Assembly (NCBI RefSeq): GCF_022347545.1
Contig: NZ_JAKREW010000004.1
Coordinates: 124,001-188,000, forward strand
Reading direction: 5' to 3'
From: Terribium retamae
Lineage (GTDB): Bacteria; Pseudomonadota; Alphaproteobacteria; Rhizobiales; Rhizobiaceae
DNA length: 64,000 bases
Shown: in pieces, positions 46,090-54,747 of the stretch
Layout: each line of letters begins with the position of its first letter
How positions within the stretch are numbered: the first letter of the stretch is position 1
The notes under the pieces: generated by a model
Database searches by the model: none
What the model was told of the DNA's origin: nothing
What the model saw: only the letters and a program-made list of their open reading frames with translations
Position numbers and translations under genes: made by a program

Positions 46090-47478
46090 TTAGATCGTCT
46101 CTCTGAGATGATAGCTCTTCGGGCGAGTCAGATTGTCGTAGCCGATCTGCGACAGTGCAGCGCCTTTGCCGGTGTCTTTGACCCCGGTCCACACCAGCGC
46201 CGGATCGAGATAGTCGCAGCGGTTCATGAACACGGTGCCGGTCTCGACGCGGTCGCCGATGGCGACAGCACGCTCAGTGTCCGCCGTCCAGATCGACGCC
46301 GTCAGCCCGTAGGGGCTGTCGTTCATCAGCGCGATCGCCTCCTCATCGTTGCGCACCTTCATGATGCCGACGATCGGGCCGAAGCTCTCCTCGCGCATCA
46401 CGCTCATCTGATGATCGACATTGGTCAGCACCTCGGCCGGCAGATAGGGCGATCCGGCCTTGTCGGCGGCATCCTTTGTGTTCATGTGTGCGGTAGCGCC
46501 TTTGCGCAGGGCTTCGGCCTTCTGCTCGCGGATGAAGTCGGCAAAACGCGCCTGCGCCATCGGCCCCATTGTGGTCGCCTGTTCGAGCGGATTGCCCAGC
46601 ACATAGCTCTTGGTTTCTTCGATGAAGCCTTCGACGAAATCGTCATAGACCTTCTCATGCACATAGACGCGCTCGATGCCGCAGCAGCACTGGCCTGAAT
46701 TGAAGAACGAGCCTTCGACAAGATTGGCGACTGCATGGTCGAGCTTCGCGTCGGGCAGCACATAGGCCGGGTCCTTGCCGCCGAGCTCCAGGCCAAGCGT
46801 CATGAAGGTGCCTGCCGCCGCCTTCTCGATGGCACGCCCGCCGGCAACCGAACCGGTGAAGTTGACATGATCGATCTTGCCCGAGGCCAGCAGCTTCTCG
46901 GTCTGGGTATGGTTGAGCACGACATTCTGGAAAACGTATTTCGGCAGGCCTGCCGCTTCGAAAGCCTTGGCGAAACGTTCGCCGACCAGCAAAGTCTGCG
47001 CAGCATGCTTGAGGATGACCGTCGAGCCGGCGATCAGCGCCGGCACGATCGTGTTGACGGCGGTGAGATACGGATAGTTCCACGGCGCGATCACCATCAC
47101 GACGCCGAGCGGGTCCTTCTTCACATAGCGACGGAAACCATCCTTCGGATTGGAAGCCGGAACCGGCGCCAGCGCACGTTCGGCGATCTCGACCATATAT
47201 TGCGTGCGTTCCTTGACGCCGCCGAATTCACCGCCGTAACGAACCGGTCGGCCCATCTGCCAGGCCAGCTCCGGCACGATCTCATCGGCCATGCCGACAA
47301 GCGCTTCGAGCATCTTCAGCATGTATTTGGCACGTTCCGCCACCGGCAACCGCGCCCAGTCAGCCTGTGCGGTTCGGGCACGCTCCACGGCAGCATTCAC
47401 AGCCTGGTCGGTCGCGATCGGTCGCTCGACGTAGATCGAGCCGTCGATGGGGGATGTGAGTTTGACCGTCTCGGTCAT
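46090..47478 (-). CDS. NAD-dependent aldehyde dehydrogenase
   Basis: A 462-residue aldehyde dehydrogenase with E in LGLELGGKDPAYV as general base and the cysteine motif FNSGQCCCGIERVYVHE. The sequence resembles succinate-semialdehyde and betaine-aldehyde type enzymes. The ATG at 47478 (MTETVKLTSP) has GAAGGA upstream; a GTG at 47493 is an alternative. It sits between the Fe-ADH and the GS-like ligase on the same strand and probably oxidises the aldehyde made by the Fe-ADH. Confidence 0.9.
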   Translation of the reverse strand: MTETVKLTSPIDGSIYVERPIATDQAVNAAVERARTAQADWARLPVAERAKYMLKMLEALVGMADEIVPELAWQMGRPVRYGGEFGGVKERTQYMVEIAERALAPVPASNPKDGFRRYVKKDPLGVVMVIAPWNYPYLTAVNTIVPALIAGSTVILKHAAQTLLVGERFAKAFEAAGLPKYVFQNVVLNHTQTEKLLASGKIDHVNFTGSVAGGRAIEKAAAGTFMTLGLELGGKDPAYVLPDAKLDHAVANLVEGSFFNSGQCCCGIERVYVHEKVYDDFVEGFIEETKSYVLGNPLEQATTMGPMAQARFADFIREQKAEALRKGATAHMNTKDAADKAGSPYLPAEVLTNVDHQMSVMREESFGPIVGIMKVRNDEEAIALMNDSPYGLTASIWTADTERAVAIGDRVETGTVFMNRCDYLDPALVWTGVKDTGKGAALSQIGYDNLTRPKSYHLRETI

Positions 47479-47627
47479 GTCGATGTCCTTCACATAGAAA
47501 TTGTCCGCGCTCTACCGAAAGCGCAAAAAGCCGGGATAGGCCGAGCAGCGTCTATACGAAATGCCTTTCGCCAAACAGCCCTGCACGGCCATTGCGGATG
47601 CCTTCGTTTTCGCGAAGGCAAGAGCGA

Positions 47628-48998
47628 TCAATACCGTTCGAAGCCCCGATGCAGTTCCCAGTCGGTGATGCGGCGGTCGTATTCGAACTGCTCCCAGCGA
47701 GCGGTGTGCACATAGTGCTCGATCACCTCCTCGCCGAAAGCCGCCTTCAGCATTTTCGACTTGGCCATGGTCTCGGTCGCCTCGCGCAGGGTCTTCGGAA
47801 TCTCCGGCAAACGCGAAGCCTGGTAAGCGTCACCCACGAAAGGTTTCTGCAGTTCCAGCTTCTCGTCGATACCCGCAAGGCCGGCCGCGATCAGAGCCGC
47901 GAAAGCGAGATAAGGGTTGAGATCGGCCCCACCGATGCGACATTCCATGCGGATGCCCTTGGTACCCTCGCCGCACAGACGGAAGCCGGCGGTGCGGTTG
48001 TCTTCCGACCACATGATCTTGGTCGGTGCGAACGTACCGGATTGGAAACGCTTGTAGGAATTGATGTAGGGCGCCAGGAACCAGGTGAACTCCTTGGCGT
48101 ATTTGAGCTGGCCCGCAGACCAGGCCTGCCCGAGCGCCGACAGCGTCCACGGACCTTGTCTGTCGTAGAACAGCGGGGTCTTGCCGTCTGCGCTCCACAG
48201 GGAATTGTGGATGTGACTCGAATTACCGGCGAGGCCGTAATTGTATTTGGCCATGAAGGTGATCGCCTTGCCTTCAGAATCGGCAATTTCCTTTGCACCG
48301 TTCTTCAGGATGACATGGCGGTCCGCCATCTCCAGCGCCTCGGCATAGCGCACATTGATCTCTTCCTGGCCGGGGCCCCATTCGCCCTTTGAATTCTCGA
48401 TCGGAATGCCGGCGGCCTGCATCTCATTGCGCAGGCGGCGCATGATGCCTTCTTCCTTGGTGGTGATGCCGATCTGATAATCGCCGATATAGGGTGATGC
48501 GGTCTCGATGCCTTGCCAGTGCTTCTTGCGGGCGGCGTCGTAACTTTCGCTGAACAGGTAGAATTCCAGCTCGGAAGCGAAATAGCCGATATAGCCACGC
48601 TCGGTCAGCCGCTTCACCTGCTTGCGCAGGATGGCGCGCGGCGAATGGGCAAGGTCCTCATGGCTGTGGTGGTCGAGCAGATCGCACAACACCAGCGCTG
48701 TTTTTTCAAGCCAGGGTATCTGTCGCAAAGTCGCCAGATCCGGCTTCATGACGAAGTCGCCATAGCCCTTGGACCAGCTTGCCGCCTTGTAGCCGGGCAC
48801 AGGCTCCATATCGATGTCGTCCGCCAGCAGATAGTTGCAGCCATGCGTTTCGTCATGCGCGGAATCGACGAAATACTGCGCCAGGAAACGCTTGCCGACG
48901 AGTCGGCCCTGCATATCGACGGCGCAGGCGAGAACGGTATCGATCTCACCTGTCTGTGCCGCCTTCTTCAACTGATCGAACGAAAGGTTGCCTGCCAT
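47628..48998 (-). CDS. Glutamine-synthetase-like gamma-glutamyl ligase (PuuA/GlnA-III type)
   Basis: A 456-residue GS-fold ligase. FASELEFYLFSE, WGPGQEEINVRYAEALEMAD (quoted in part), YGLAGNSSHIHNSLW and NRTAGFRLCGEGTKGIRMECR cover the metal- and ATP-binding motifs. The protein differs from GlnA-I housekeeping enzymes and fits the group that joins glutamate to amines such as putrescine, ethanolamine or methylamine. Next to it lie an APC permease, two dehydrogenases and an amidohydrolase, which suits a gamma-glutamylation pathway. The specific amine cannot be read. Confidence 0.9.
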   Translation of the reverse strand: MAGNLSFDQLKKAAQTGEIDTVLACAVDMQGRLVGKRFLAQYFVDSAHDETHGCNYLLADDIDMEPVPGYKAASWSKGYGDFVMKPDLATLRQIPWLEKTALVLCDLLDHHSHEDLAHSPRAILRKQVKRLTERGYIGYFASELEFYLFSESYDAARKKHWQGIETASPYIGDYQIGITTKEEGIMRRLRNEMQAAGIPIENSKGEWGPGQEEINVRYAEALEMADRHVILKNGAKEIADSEGKAITFMAKYNYGLAGNSSHIHNSLWSADGKTPLFYDRQGPWTLSALGQAWSAGQLKYAKEFTWFLAPYINSYKRFQSGTFAPTKIMWSEDNRTAGFRLCGEGTKGIRMECRIGGADLNPYLAFAALIAAGLAGIDEKLELQKPFVGDAYQASRLPEIPKTLREATETMAKSKMLKAAFGEEVIEHYVHTARWEQFEYDRRITDWELHRGFERY

Positions 48999-49049
48999 TC
49001 TAAGAGCACTCCGGCTTTCACTTTTTTGAAAAATTGATTTCTGGAAGGA

Positions 49050-49077
49050 GGACCATGGCCGGAACCGGCCATGGTCC
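49050..49077 (-). terminator. 13-bp perfect hairpin after the permease gene
   Basis: GGACCATGGCCGG (49050-49062) and CCGGCCATGGTCC (49065-49077) pair perfectly around AA. It begins nine bases past the stop of the APC permease gene in the direction of transcription and precedes the ligase gene. No T-run follows, so it may be a partial terminator or mRNA-stabilising element. Confidence 0.7.
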
Positions 49078-49085
49078 CTTTGTTA

Positions 49086-50654
49086 TCAGTGAGCGCCACC
49101 CGTTTCGCCGACCGCACGCTCGGCGGCGGCGATGATGGCCTTGCGTTTGGCGATCTCGTCGCCGATTGGCGGACCCTGGAAGCGGTTCTTTTCAACCGCG
49201 AACCAAAGAATCGCGGCCAGCAAAACGAAGCCGATAACGATCCACAGCACCTTGTCGTTCGGCGGCTGGATAGCGATGTAGAAGATAACCGCCATGCCGA
49301 CCACGGACAGGAAGGTCACAAGCTTGTAGAGCCCGCCCGACATCGCCCACGGACCCGGATTCGGCCATTTGGCTGTTCCGTAGGCGAACATCGCCAGAAC
49401 CAGCGGGATGGTGAAGGACAGGAACAGGAAGACCAGCGTCGAGTTGACGACGATGGTGTAGAGATTGGTGCCACCGATCGAGACGAACTGTGCCGCGAAC
49501 ACGTAGACGATCTCCAGAATCGCTGCCGTCCAGATCGCGGTAACGGGTGTCCGGTACTTCGGCGAAACCGTGGACAGCGCCTTCGACCCCACCGGCATCC
49601 CATCGTCTCGCGAGAAGGCGAACAACATGCGCGAAGCAGAGGTCACAGTCGCCAGACCACACAGAAGCTGCGTGATGAAGATCAGGAAGTAGATGATGTT
49701 CTTCAACCCGGCAGGCAGAATGGCGTCCATCGTGCCGAAGAACATGCCCCAGCCCTGCTTCGCAGCCACCGCCATGTCGGGAATGGCAAGCGTGATGGCG
49801 CAGATCATGATCCAACCGACCAACGACGACCACAGCACCGCCGAAACGATGCCTTTTGGCACGGAGAGTGCAGCACCCTTGGTCTCTTCCGAGGTGTGAG
49901 CGGAAGCGTCGTACCCGGTGATTGTATAGACCGGAAGCAGCAAGCAGAGCAGAAACAGGTAGCCCATGCTGTCGCTCTGCGGGAAAACGCCGCCACCGGC
50001 ATCACCCGAATAGTTGGTGAACGTCCACAATCGCGAGATGTCTATCGCCGGCGCGAAGTACAAGCAGGCCAGCACCAATACCGCAGTGGTGGCGAAGATG
50101 ATGTAGCCGGAAATATCCGTCAGGAATGTCGTGACCTTGATGCCGAGGTGGTTGAACAGCGCCTGTATGACCGTAATCAGCGCGACGAAGGCAACGATGT
50201 GCCCCGCCGAGGTGTCCATTCCCACCCAAGAGCCGAACGTGCCCTGGAAGAAGAACGCTGTACCGATGTTGATAGCGCCGAGCACGGTGATCAGGCCGAG
50301 CAGGTTGAGCCAGGCGGTCAGCCAGCCGGTGAACCGATTGCCCAGGATCGATGCCCAGTGATAAAGCCCGCCCGCCGTCGGAAAAGCGGAAGCGATCTGG
50401 GCCATCGACAATGCGAACATACCCGAGATCAAGCAGCCGACGATCCACCCGATGCCGGCGCCGGCGCCGCCAATCGAAGAGATCGCCTGAGCGAAAGAAT
50501 TGATGCCGCCCGACAAGATGCAGATGATCGAAAATGAGATTGCAAAGTTGGAAAAGCGGCTCATCGACCGCTGAAGTTCCTGGGCGTAGCCCATGGAATG
50601 GAGGACTTTGACGTCCTCGCTCTTTTCGTGTTCGGTGTAATCAGGCGCTGCCAT
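49086..50654 (-). CDS. APC-family amino acid/amine permease
   Basis: A 522-residue membrane protein with about 12 helices. The early SFSIICILSGGINSFAQAISS (quoted in part) and GWIVGCLISGMFALSMAQIASAFPTAGGLYHWAS (in part) are the APC family pattern, closest to the AAT/ACT group that moves GABA, choline or other amines. It lies upstream of the ligase and downstream of the FGase-like gene on the same strand, and is probably the uptake route for the amine handled by the ligase. Confidence 0.92.
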   Translation of the reverse strand: MAAPDYTEHEKSEDVKVLHSMGYAQELQRSMSRFSNFAISFSIICILSGGINSFAQAISSIGGAGAGIGWIVGCLISGMFALSMAQIASAFPTAGGLYHWASILGNRFTGWLTAWLNLLGLITVLGAINIGTAFFFQGTFGSWVGMDTSAGHIVAFVALITVIQALFNHLGIKVTTFLTDISGYIIFATTAVLVLACLYFAPAIDISRLWTFTNYSGDAGGGVFPQSDSMGYLFLLCLLLPVYTITGYDASAHTSEETKGAALSVPKGIVSAVLWSSLVGWIMICAITLAIPDMAVAAKQGWGMFFGTMDAILPAGLKNIIYFLIFITQLLCGLATVTSASRMLFAFSRDDGMPVGSKALSTVSPKYRTPVTAIWTAAILEIVYVFAAQFVSIGGTNLYTIVVNSTLVFLFLSFTIPLVLAMFAYGTAKWPNPGPWAMSGGLYKLVTFLSVVGMAVIFYIAIQPPNDKVLWIVIGFVLLAAILWFAVEKNRFQGPPIGDEIAKRKAIIAAAERAVGETGGAH

Positions 50655-50678
50655 AAGAGTGTTCCCTTATTTGTACTT

Positions 50679-51497
50679 TCAGATGGTGCCTTCGATCGTT
50701 CGTACCGTTTTCGTCGGCGGCGGCTTCGGCGACCGCGCCGGTTCGAGGCTGGTGAAGATGCCCGCCAGCCGTTCTCCCCATTTTTTCTGCCCGGCTTGAT
50801 CCCGGATCTCATCGTTGCGGATTTCGATCATCGCGCACAACAGGCCACGCGAGCGCGCGTGCCGTTCCAGCGTGAAGTAGACGCGGTCTGCCGGCGAATA
50901 GGGCTGGTTGGCTCCAACGATGAAACCGCCCTCTCTTTCGAGCGCCGCAATCAGCGGTGCCGACAGACGCGTGTCTTCGTCGTGGATGATGCCGATATGC
51001 CAGGGACGGTCGACGCCCTTGTAGACCGGCGTGAAGGAATGCACCGAGACCAGTCGCGTCTCCAGCCCGCGCGCCGTCCGCGCCTCGATCAAACCGTCGA
51101 TCGTTTCGTGAAAAGGCCTCCAGCAACGGTCGATGCGCGCCTCGCGTGCAGCGACCGATAGGTTCTCGTTACCGGGTATGACCGTCGTTTCGCTGACGGG
51201 TGGGATCAGGTCCGGCGCATCGAGAGGACGATTGCAGTCCAGGACTAGCCGCGAGATGCAGGTTTCGACCAGGGGCGCATCGAGCCGCGCACTCAGGAGC
51301 TGCGCCACGGGCAGCGCGCCAGGGTCCCAGGCAATATGTCGCGCAAGGTCGGAAGCGGGAAGCCCGAGAGTGCCGAATTCGGCAGGCAAAAAGTTGGTGG
51401 CGTGGTCGCATGTGAAGACAAAAGCTCCCCTGCCGTCCGAGTTTGTCACCCTTACGGAATCCACGCCCTGGTGCCTGTTACGGCTTGTCCTCTCCAT
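50679..51497 (-). CDS. N-formylglutamate amidohydrolase family protein
   Basis: A 272-residue zinc hydrolase-like protein. FVFTCDHATNFLP, CNRPLDAPDLIPP, RCWRPFHETIDGLI, VSVHSFTPVYKG and AMIEIRNDEI are the FGase motifs. It is divergent in sequence from the member at 1-677. Its place beside the GS-like ligase and APC permease suggests that it could release glutamate from an N-substituted glutamate or gamma-glutamyl product, not histidine degradation. The ATG at 51497 leads a variable first 20 residues. Confidence 0.85.
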   Translation of the reverse strand: MERTSRNRHQGVDSVRVTNSDGRGAFVFTCDHATNFLPAEFGTLGLPASDLARHIAWDPGALPVAQLLSARLDAPLVETCISRLVLDCNRPLDAPDLIPPVSETTVIPGNENLSVAAREARIDRCWRPFHETIDGLIEARTARGLETRLVSVHSFTPVYKGVDRPWHIGIIHDEDTRLSAPLIAALEREGGFIVGANQPYSPADRVYFTLERHARSRGLLCAMIEIRNDEIRDQAGQKKWGERLAGIFTSLEPARSPKPPPTKTVRTIEGTI

Positions 51498-51561
51498 TCG
51501 ATCCGCCGTCCCCGGGGAGCGTATCGTATGTTACGTATTTTGTTTCATTGCGCTCCCATGA

Positions 51562-52464
51562 ATGATTTCATACAGTTTGTTTCGCTTTGTCAAACGCCTT
51601 TTCCGAAATGTGGGGGATACCGGGTTGGGAACGCAGACGACGACCACGTCCATTGCCGAGCTCATCGCGGACCGCATCGATTCCATGCCGGCGGGCGAGC
51701 GCCGTGCCGCCCAGACACTGGTCGCCAATTACCCCGTCATCGGCCTGAAGACGGTGGCGGATTTCTCCCAACAGGCCGGCGTCTCATCGCCCACTATCCT
51801 GCGTTTCGTTGCCCGGCTGGGCTTCCAGAACTACCCGGAATTCCAGTCCGCCTTGCAGGATGAACTCGCCGCGCAATTGCAGTCGCCGGCCTCTCGAACA
51901 ACCATCAGCCCCAACCGAAGCGACGCCGCCTCGCCGATGATCGAGGCCACGCTCGACAATCTGCGCGAGACCTTCCGCCATCTGTCGGACAAGCAGTTGA
52001 ACGAGATTGCCGAGAAGATGGCCGACCATCGCGGCCACATGTTCCTGATCGGCGGGCGCTTCACCGACCCGCTTGCGCGCTACATGGCCGCCCATCTCGC
52101 CATCATCCGCCCTAACGTCTTCCACCTCGTCGGTCAGGAAAGCATGTGGCGCGACCGGCTGATCGACATGGGCAAACGCGACGTGCTGGTGATCTTCGAC
52201 ATCCGCCGCTACCAGGACAGTCTGATCCGTTTTGCCGAAAAAGCGCACCAGCGCGGCGTGCAGATCGTGCTCTTCACCGACCAATGGCTGTCCCCCATTG
52301 CCCGTTTCGCCCGTCACGTGATTGCGGGGCGTACCGCCGTTCCATCACCTTGGGATTCCTCCGCGGCACTTTTCGTGGTGGCCGAGACATTGATCGGTGC
52401 GGTCACACGCCAGATGGAACCGGACAGCGCCAGGCGCATCCGCGAGATGGAAGGCCTGCGCTGA
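51562..52464 (+). CDS. MurR/RpiR family transcriptional regulator
   Basis: A 300-residue regulator with an RpiR-type helix-turn-helix (LKTVADFSQQAGVSSPTILRF in part, about 62-82) and a C-terminal SIS domain (about 125-270; HMFLIGGRFTDPLARYMAAH in part). It is divergent from the FGase-like gene with 64 bp between the starts, so it probably controls the amine cluster and itself. The first 20 residues are not typical; a TTG at about 51625 after GGGGGAT is a possible shorter start. Confidence 0.88.
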   Translation: MISYSLFRFVKRLFRNVGDTGLGTQTTTTSIAELIADRIDSMPAGERRAAQTLVANYPVIGLKTVADFSQQAGVSSPTILRFVARLGFQNYPEFQSALQDELAAQLQSPASRTTISPNRSDAASPMIEATLDNLRETFRHLSDKQLNEIAEKMADHRGHMFLIGGRFTDPLARYMAAHLAIIRPNVFHLVGQESMWRDRLIDMGKRDVLVIFDIRRYQDSLIRFAEKAHQRGVQIVLFTDQWLSPIARFARHVIAGRTAVPSPWDSSAALFVVAETLIGAVTRQMEPDSARRIREMEGLR

Positions 52465-52467
52465 GGC

Positions 52468-52569
52468 TAGAGCGGTTCGTTTTCACGGAAAACGCGGAAA
52501 CGCTCTAAGTTTTTGTTTTCGTCGCTTTTTTGTAATGCCAAGTGATTCCACTTAGCTACAAAATGCTAG
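52468..52569. repeat. Dispersed intergenic palindromic repeat, copy 2
   Basis: About 102 bp closely similar to 20999-21102: AGAGCGG then a short hairpin GTTTTC/GGAAAAC and GGAAACGCTCT, a T-rich stretch, AAGTGATTCCACTT and ACAAAATGCTAG. It starts right after the RpiR gene and its end coincides with the stop codon region of the convergent GtrA gene (52566), so the repeat supplies the last codons there. Confidence 0.85.
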
Positions 52570-52970
52570 TGGAGCAGGCGCCCTTCGATCGACCAGCGCG
52601 CAGCGAGAAAATTCAACGCGGCGGCCACGATCACACCAGCGATCTTGGCAGGCCACACGTCAATCCAGCCGGCAAGACCGGCGATGAAGACGCTGGACAC
52701 GCCGAGCGAAATCAGGGCGCCGAGCGAAACGAAGCGAAACACGGAATGTGCGAGCTTGATGGAGTGATCGCGCTCGAACGACCAGAAACGGTTGGCCGTG
52801 AAGGAAAAGGCGACAGCGACCACCCAGGCGCCGACATTAGCCGCGAGAGGCAGAACGCCAAACCACAGCAAGAGCGAAAAGGCGGCAAGATCGATTGCCG
52901 TGTTCGCCAGGCCAACCGTAGCGAAACGCACCATCTTGTTGCCGAGCGAACGACCAGATTGATCGCTCAT
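52566..52970 (-). CDS. GtrA-family membrane protein
   Basis: A 134-residue protein with four hydrophobic segments and the GtrA opening MVRFATVGLANTAIDLAAF and FSFTANRFWSFERDH. GtrA proteins are thought to flip polyprenyl-phosphate-linked sugars across the inner membrane. Its start overlaps the deacetylase stop by four bases (ATGA), and it is the last gene of the envelope operon. The C-terminal residues overlap the dispersed repeat. Confidence 0.9.
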   Translation of the reverse strand: MSDQSGRSLGNKMVRFATVGLANTAIDLAAFSLLLWFGVLPLAANVGAWVVAVAFSFTANRFWSFERDHSIKLAHSVFRFVSLGALISLGVSSVFIAGLAGWIDVWPAKIAGVIVAAALNFLAARWSIEGRLLH

Positions 52971-53782
52971 GACACGCTGTCCCGAACGACGGCTCCGTTC
53001 TGGGCCAGGACGGCCCCGAACTCATCCGAGGCCAGAAAGGCATATTCGACTTCGCGCACTTTCTGCATGGGGTCGCGCGCCTCGAGAACTGCGTCGACAT
53101 GGCCCGGATGACACATGAACACCCCATCTTCCGGCATCGTCGAAACGGCCGCGCGCAAGGTCGGAGCGAAATCCTCAGGCCGCTTCCAATCATAGATACC
53201 GGTGAGCGGTCTCAATATCGGAAATCCCGCCGCTTGCATGGTGCGATCGAAGCCACGGGCAAGCGCCGCGATGACCGCCGTCTTCACGGCGATAACGCCG
53301 ACCTCAAGCGGTACGACCGGGGCGCCACGCAGGATCGGCTTTTGTGCACTTGCAAACCGCGTCTTCAACCAGTCGCGAACGGCAGGCAGGAAATGCACAT
53401 GCTGGTGTCCGTCGATGAAATCCGGCATGCGGCCGAGCGTATCGGCAAAGCGACCAAGCTGCGCATCCAGCTCAGCATGAACATCACCTGCCTTGATCCC
53501 CTTGAATGGTGCCGCAAACTGGCCGAGCGGCGGCAGGCGTCCTGCGGATACCAAGCTGGAATCGGCGGTCAGCGCCGATTGATCGGTCAAAGTGAGATGC
53601 AGTCCAATCGCAGCGCGACCCGCCAGTGGCTTGATGCGCACCGCGGCTTGCTGCCATTCCTCAAAACAGGTCATGCAGCTGGTGCCCGTCAGGCGACCAC
53701 GTGCGATCAGATCCAGTATGGCATCGGAGACACCGGGTGCCAGACCATAGTCGTCGGCGATCAGGCGGATCGACCGCTTCAC
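52967..53782 (-). CDS. ChbG/YdjC (HpnK-type) carbohydrate deacetylase
   Basis: A 271-residue polysaccharide-deacetylase-like protein. LIADDYGLAPGVSDAI, GLHLTLTD and the metal site MPDFIDGHQHVHFLP are the YdjC family motifs (Asp-Asp, His-x-His), with MCHPGHVDAVLEARDP late. It removes acetyl from an N-acetylated sugar. Start is GTG at 53782, overlapping the GT2 stop by four bases (GTGA). In Francisella a YdjC member, NaxD, deacetylates undecaprenyl-phosphate-GalNAc; the operon partners here (GT2, GtrA, GT-C-like) fit the same kind of lipid-linked sugar. That role is inferred. Confidence 0.88.
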   Translation of the reverse strand: MKRSIRLIADDYGLAPGVSDAILDLIARGRLTGTSCMTCFEEWQQAAVRIKPLAGRAAIGLHLTLTDQSALTADSSLVSAGRLPPLGQFAAPFKGIKAGDVHAELDAQLGRFADTLGRMPDFIDGHQHVHFLPAVRDWLKTRFASAQKPILRGAPVVPLEVGVIAVKTAVIAALARGFDRTMQAAGFPILRPLTGIYDWKRPEDFAPTLRAAVSTMPEDGVFMCHPGHVDAVLEARDPMQKVREVEYAFLASDEFGAVLAQNGAVVRDSVS

Positions 53783-54747
53783 GGCTCTCGATCGTCCCGC
53801 TTGCGGCTGAGCACATCGCGCACGATGTAGACTGGCCGATCCTTGCTTTCGCTGAGTGCCACCCAGACATATTCCCCGATGAGGCCGAGCAGCGCGAGGT
53901 TGAAACCGCCAAGCACGACGATGGCAATCAACAGGCTGGGAAAGCCAGGCACGGCGATGCCGTAGAAGATCACTTCGAAGAATATCTTGAAGCCGTAGAT
54001 GATGCCGGCAAGGGCCGTCGCCAGCCCTGACAGGCTGAGAATGCGCAGCGGCACGACGGAGAAGGAAGCAATGCCCTCGAGCGAAAAGGCCACGAGGTTG
54101 CGCCGGCTCCATTTGCTGGTGCCGCTGGCGCGGTCCGCCGGCGTGTAGATCAGAGCCTTGTGCCGGAAACCAGCCCAGGCATACAGGCCCTTGTTGAAGC
54201 GCCGCTTGTCGCGCAATTGCGTCAGCGCTCGGGCCACAGGGCCGCGCATGACACGGAAGTCACCGGCGTTTTCCGGAATATCGAAACGCTGGCTCGAGTT
54301 GATAAGACCGTAGAACAGTTTGGCCAACTGGCTGCGCCTCCAACTCGCTCCTTCCCGATTGGTGCGGGCATAGACGACATCGATGTCCGGATCCTCCACC
54401 AATTCGGTAATGAGCTGCAGGCTGACTTCCAGCGAGTGCTGCAGGTCGGCGTCCATGATCAGCACAAAATCACCGTGCGCCCTGTCGAGGCCAGCCAAGA
54501 CCGCCACCTCCTTACCGAAATTGCGGCTGAGACGGACAATCTCCCACTCACCGGTCAGTGCTTGGGCGAAACGCTCGGCACCATCGTCGGTGCCGCCGTC
54601 ATCGATCAGGATCTTGCGGGTCTCGAAGCCGAAGCGGCGTGAGACTTCAGCTTCCAACTCCGACAGCAGCCGCGCGAACTCCTTCGCTGAGGCCGCCTCG
54701 TTCCAGAACGGCGCGACGATGTCGAGTTTCGGCTGGGCTTCAGGCAT
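53779..54747 (-). CDS. Family 2 glycosyltransferase, polyprenyl-phosphate sugar synthase type
   Basis: A 322-residue GT2 with an N-terminal catalytic domain (LDIVAPFWNEAASAKEF, metal-binding DADLQHSLE, and GDFRVMRGPV) and two C-terminal hydrophobic segments near 220-300. This is the architecture of DPM1/ArnC/GtrB-like enzymes that attach a sugar to undecaprenyl phosphate. I chose ATG at 54747 (MPEAQPKLDIV), overlapping the previous gene by eight bases. Its stop overlaps the deacetylase start. Confidence 0.92.
   Translation of the reverse strand: MPEAQPKLDIVAPFWNEAASAKEFARLLSELEAEVSRRFGFETRKILIDDGGTDDGAERFAQALTGEWEIVRLSRNFGKEVAVLAGLDRAHGDFVLIMDADLQHSLEVSLQLITELVEDPDIDVVYARTNREGASWRRSQLAKLFYGLINSSQRFDIPENAGDFRVMRGPVARALTQLRDKRRFNKGLYAWAGFRHKALIYTPADRASGTSKWSRRNLVAFSLEGIASFSVVPLRILSLSGLATALAGIIYGFKIFFEVIFYGIAVPGFPSLLIAIVVLGGFNLALLGLIGEYVWVALSESKDRPVYIVRDVLSRKRDDREP

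Noticed and set aside
49071..50537. 488-codon plus-strand frame opposite the APC permease
   Set aside because: Antisense to a membrane protein with clear family motifs; the translation is hydrophilic, rich in Arg, Gln and Asp, and without family features.
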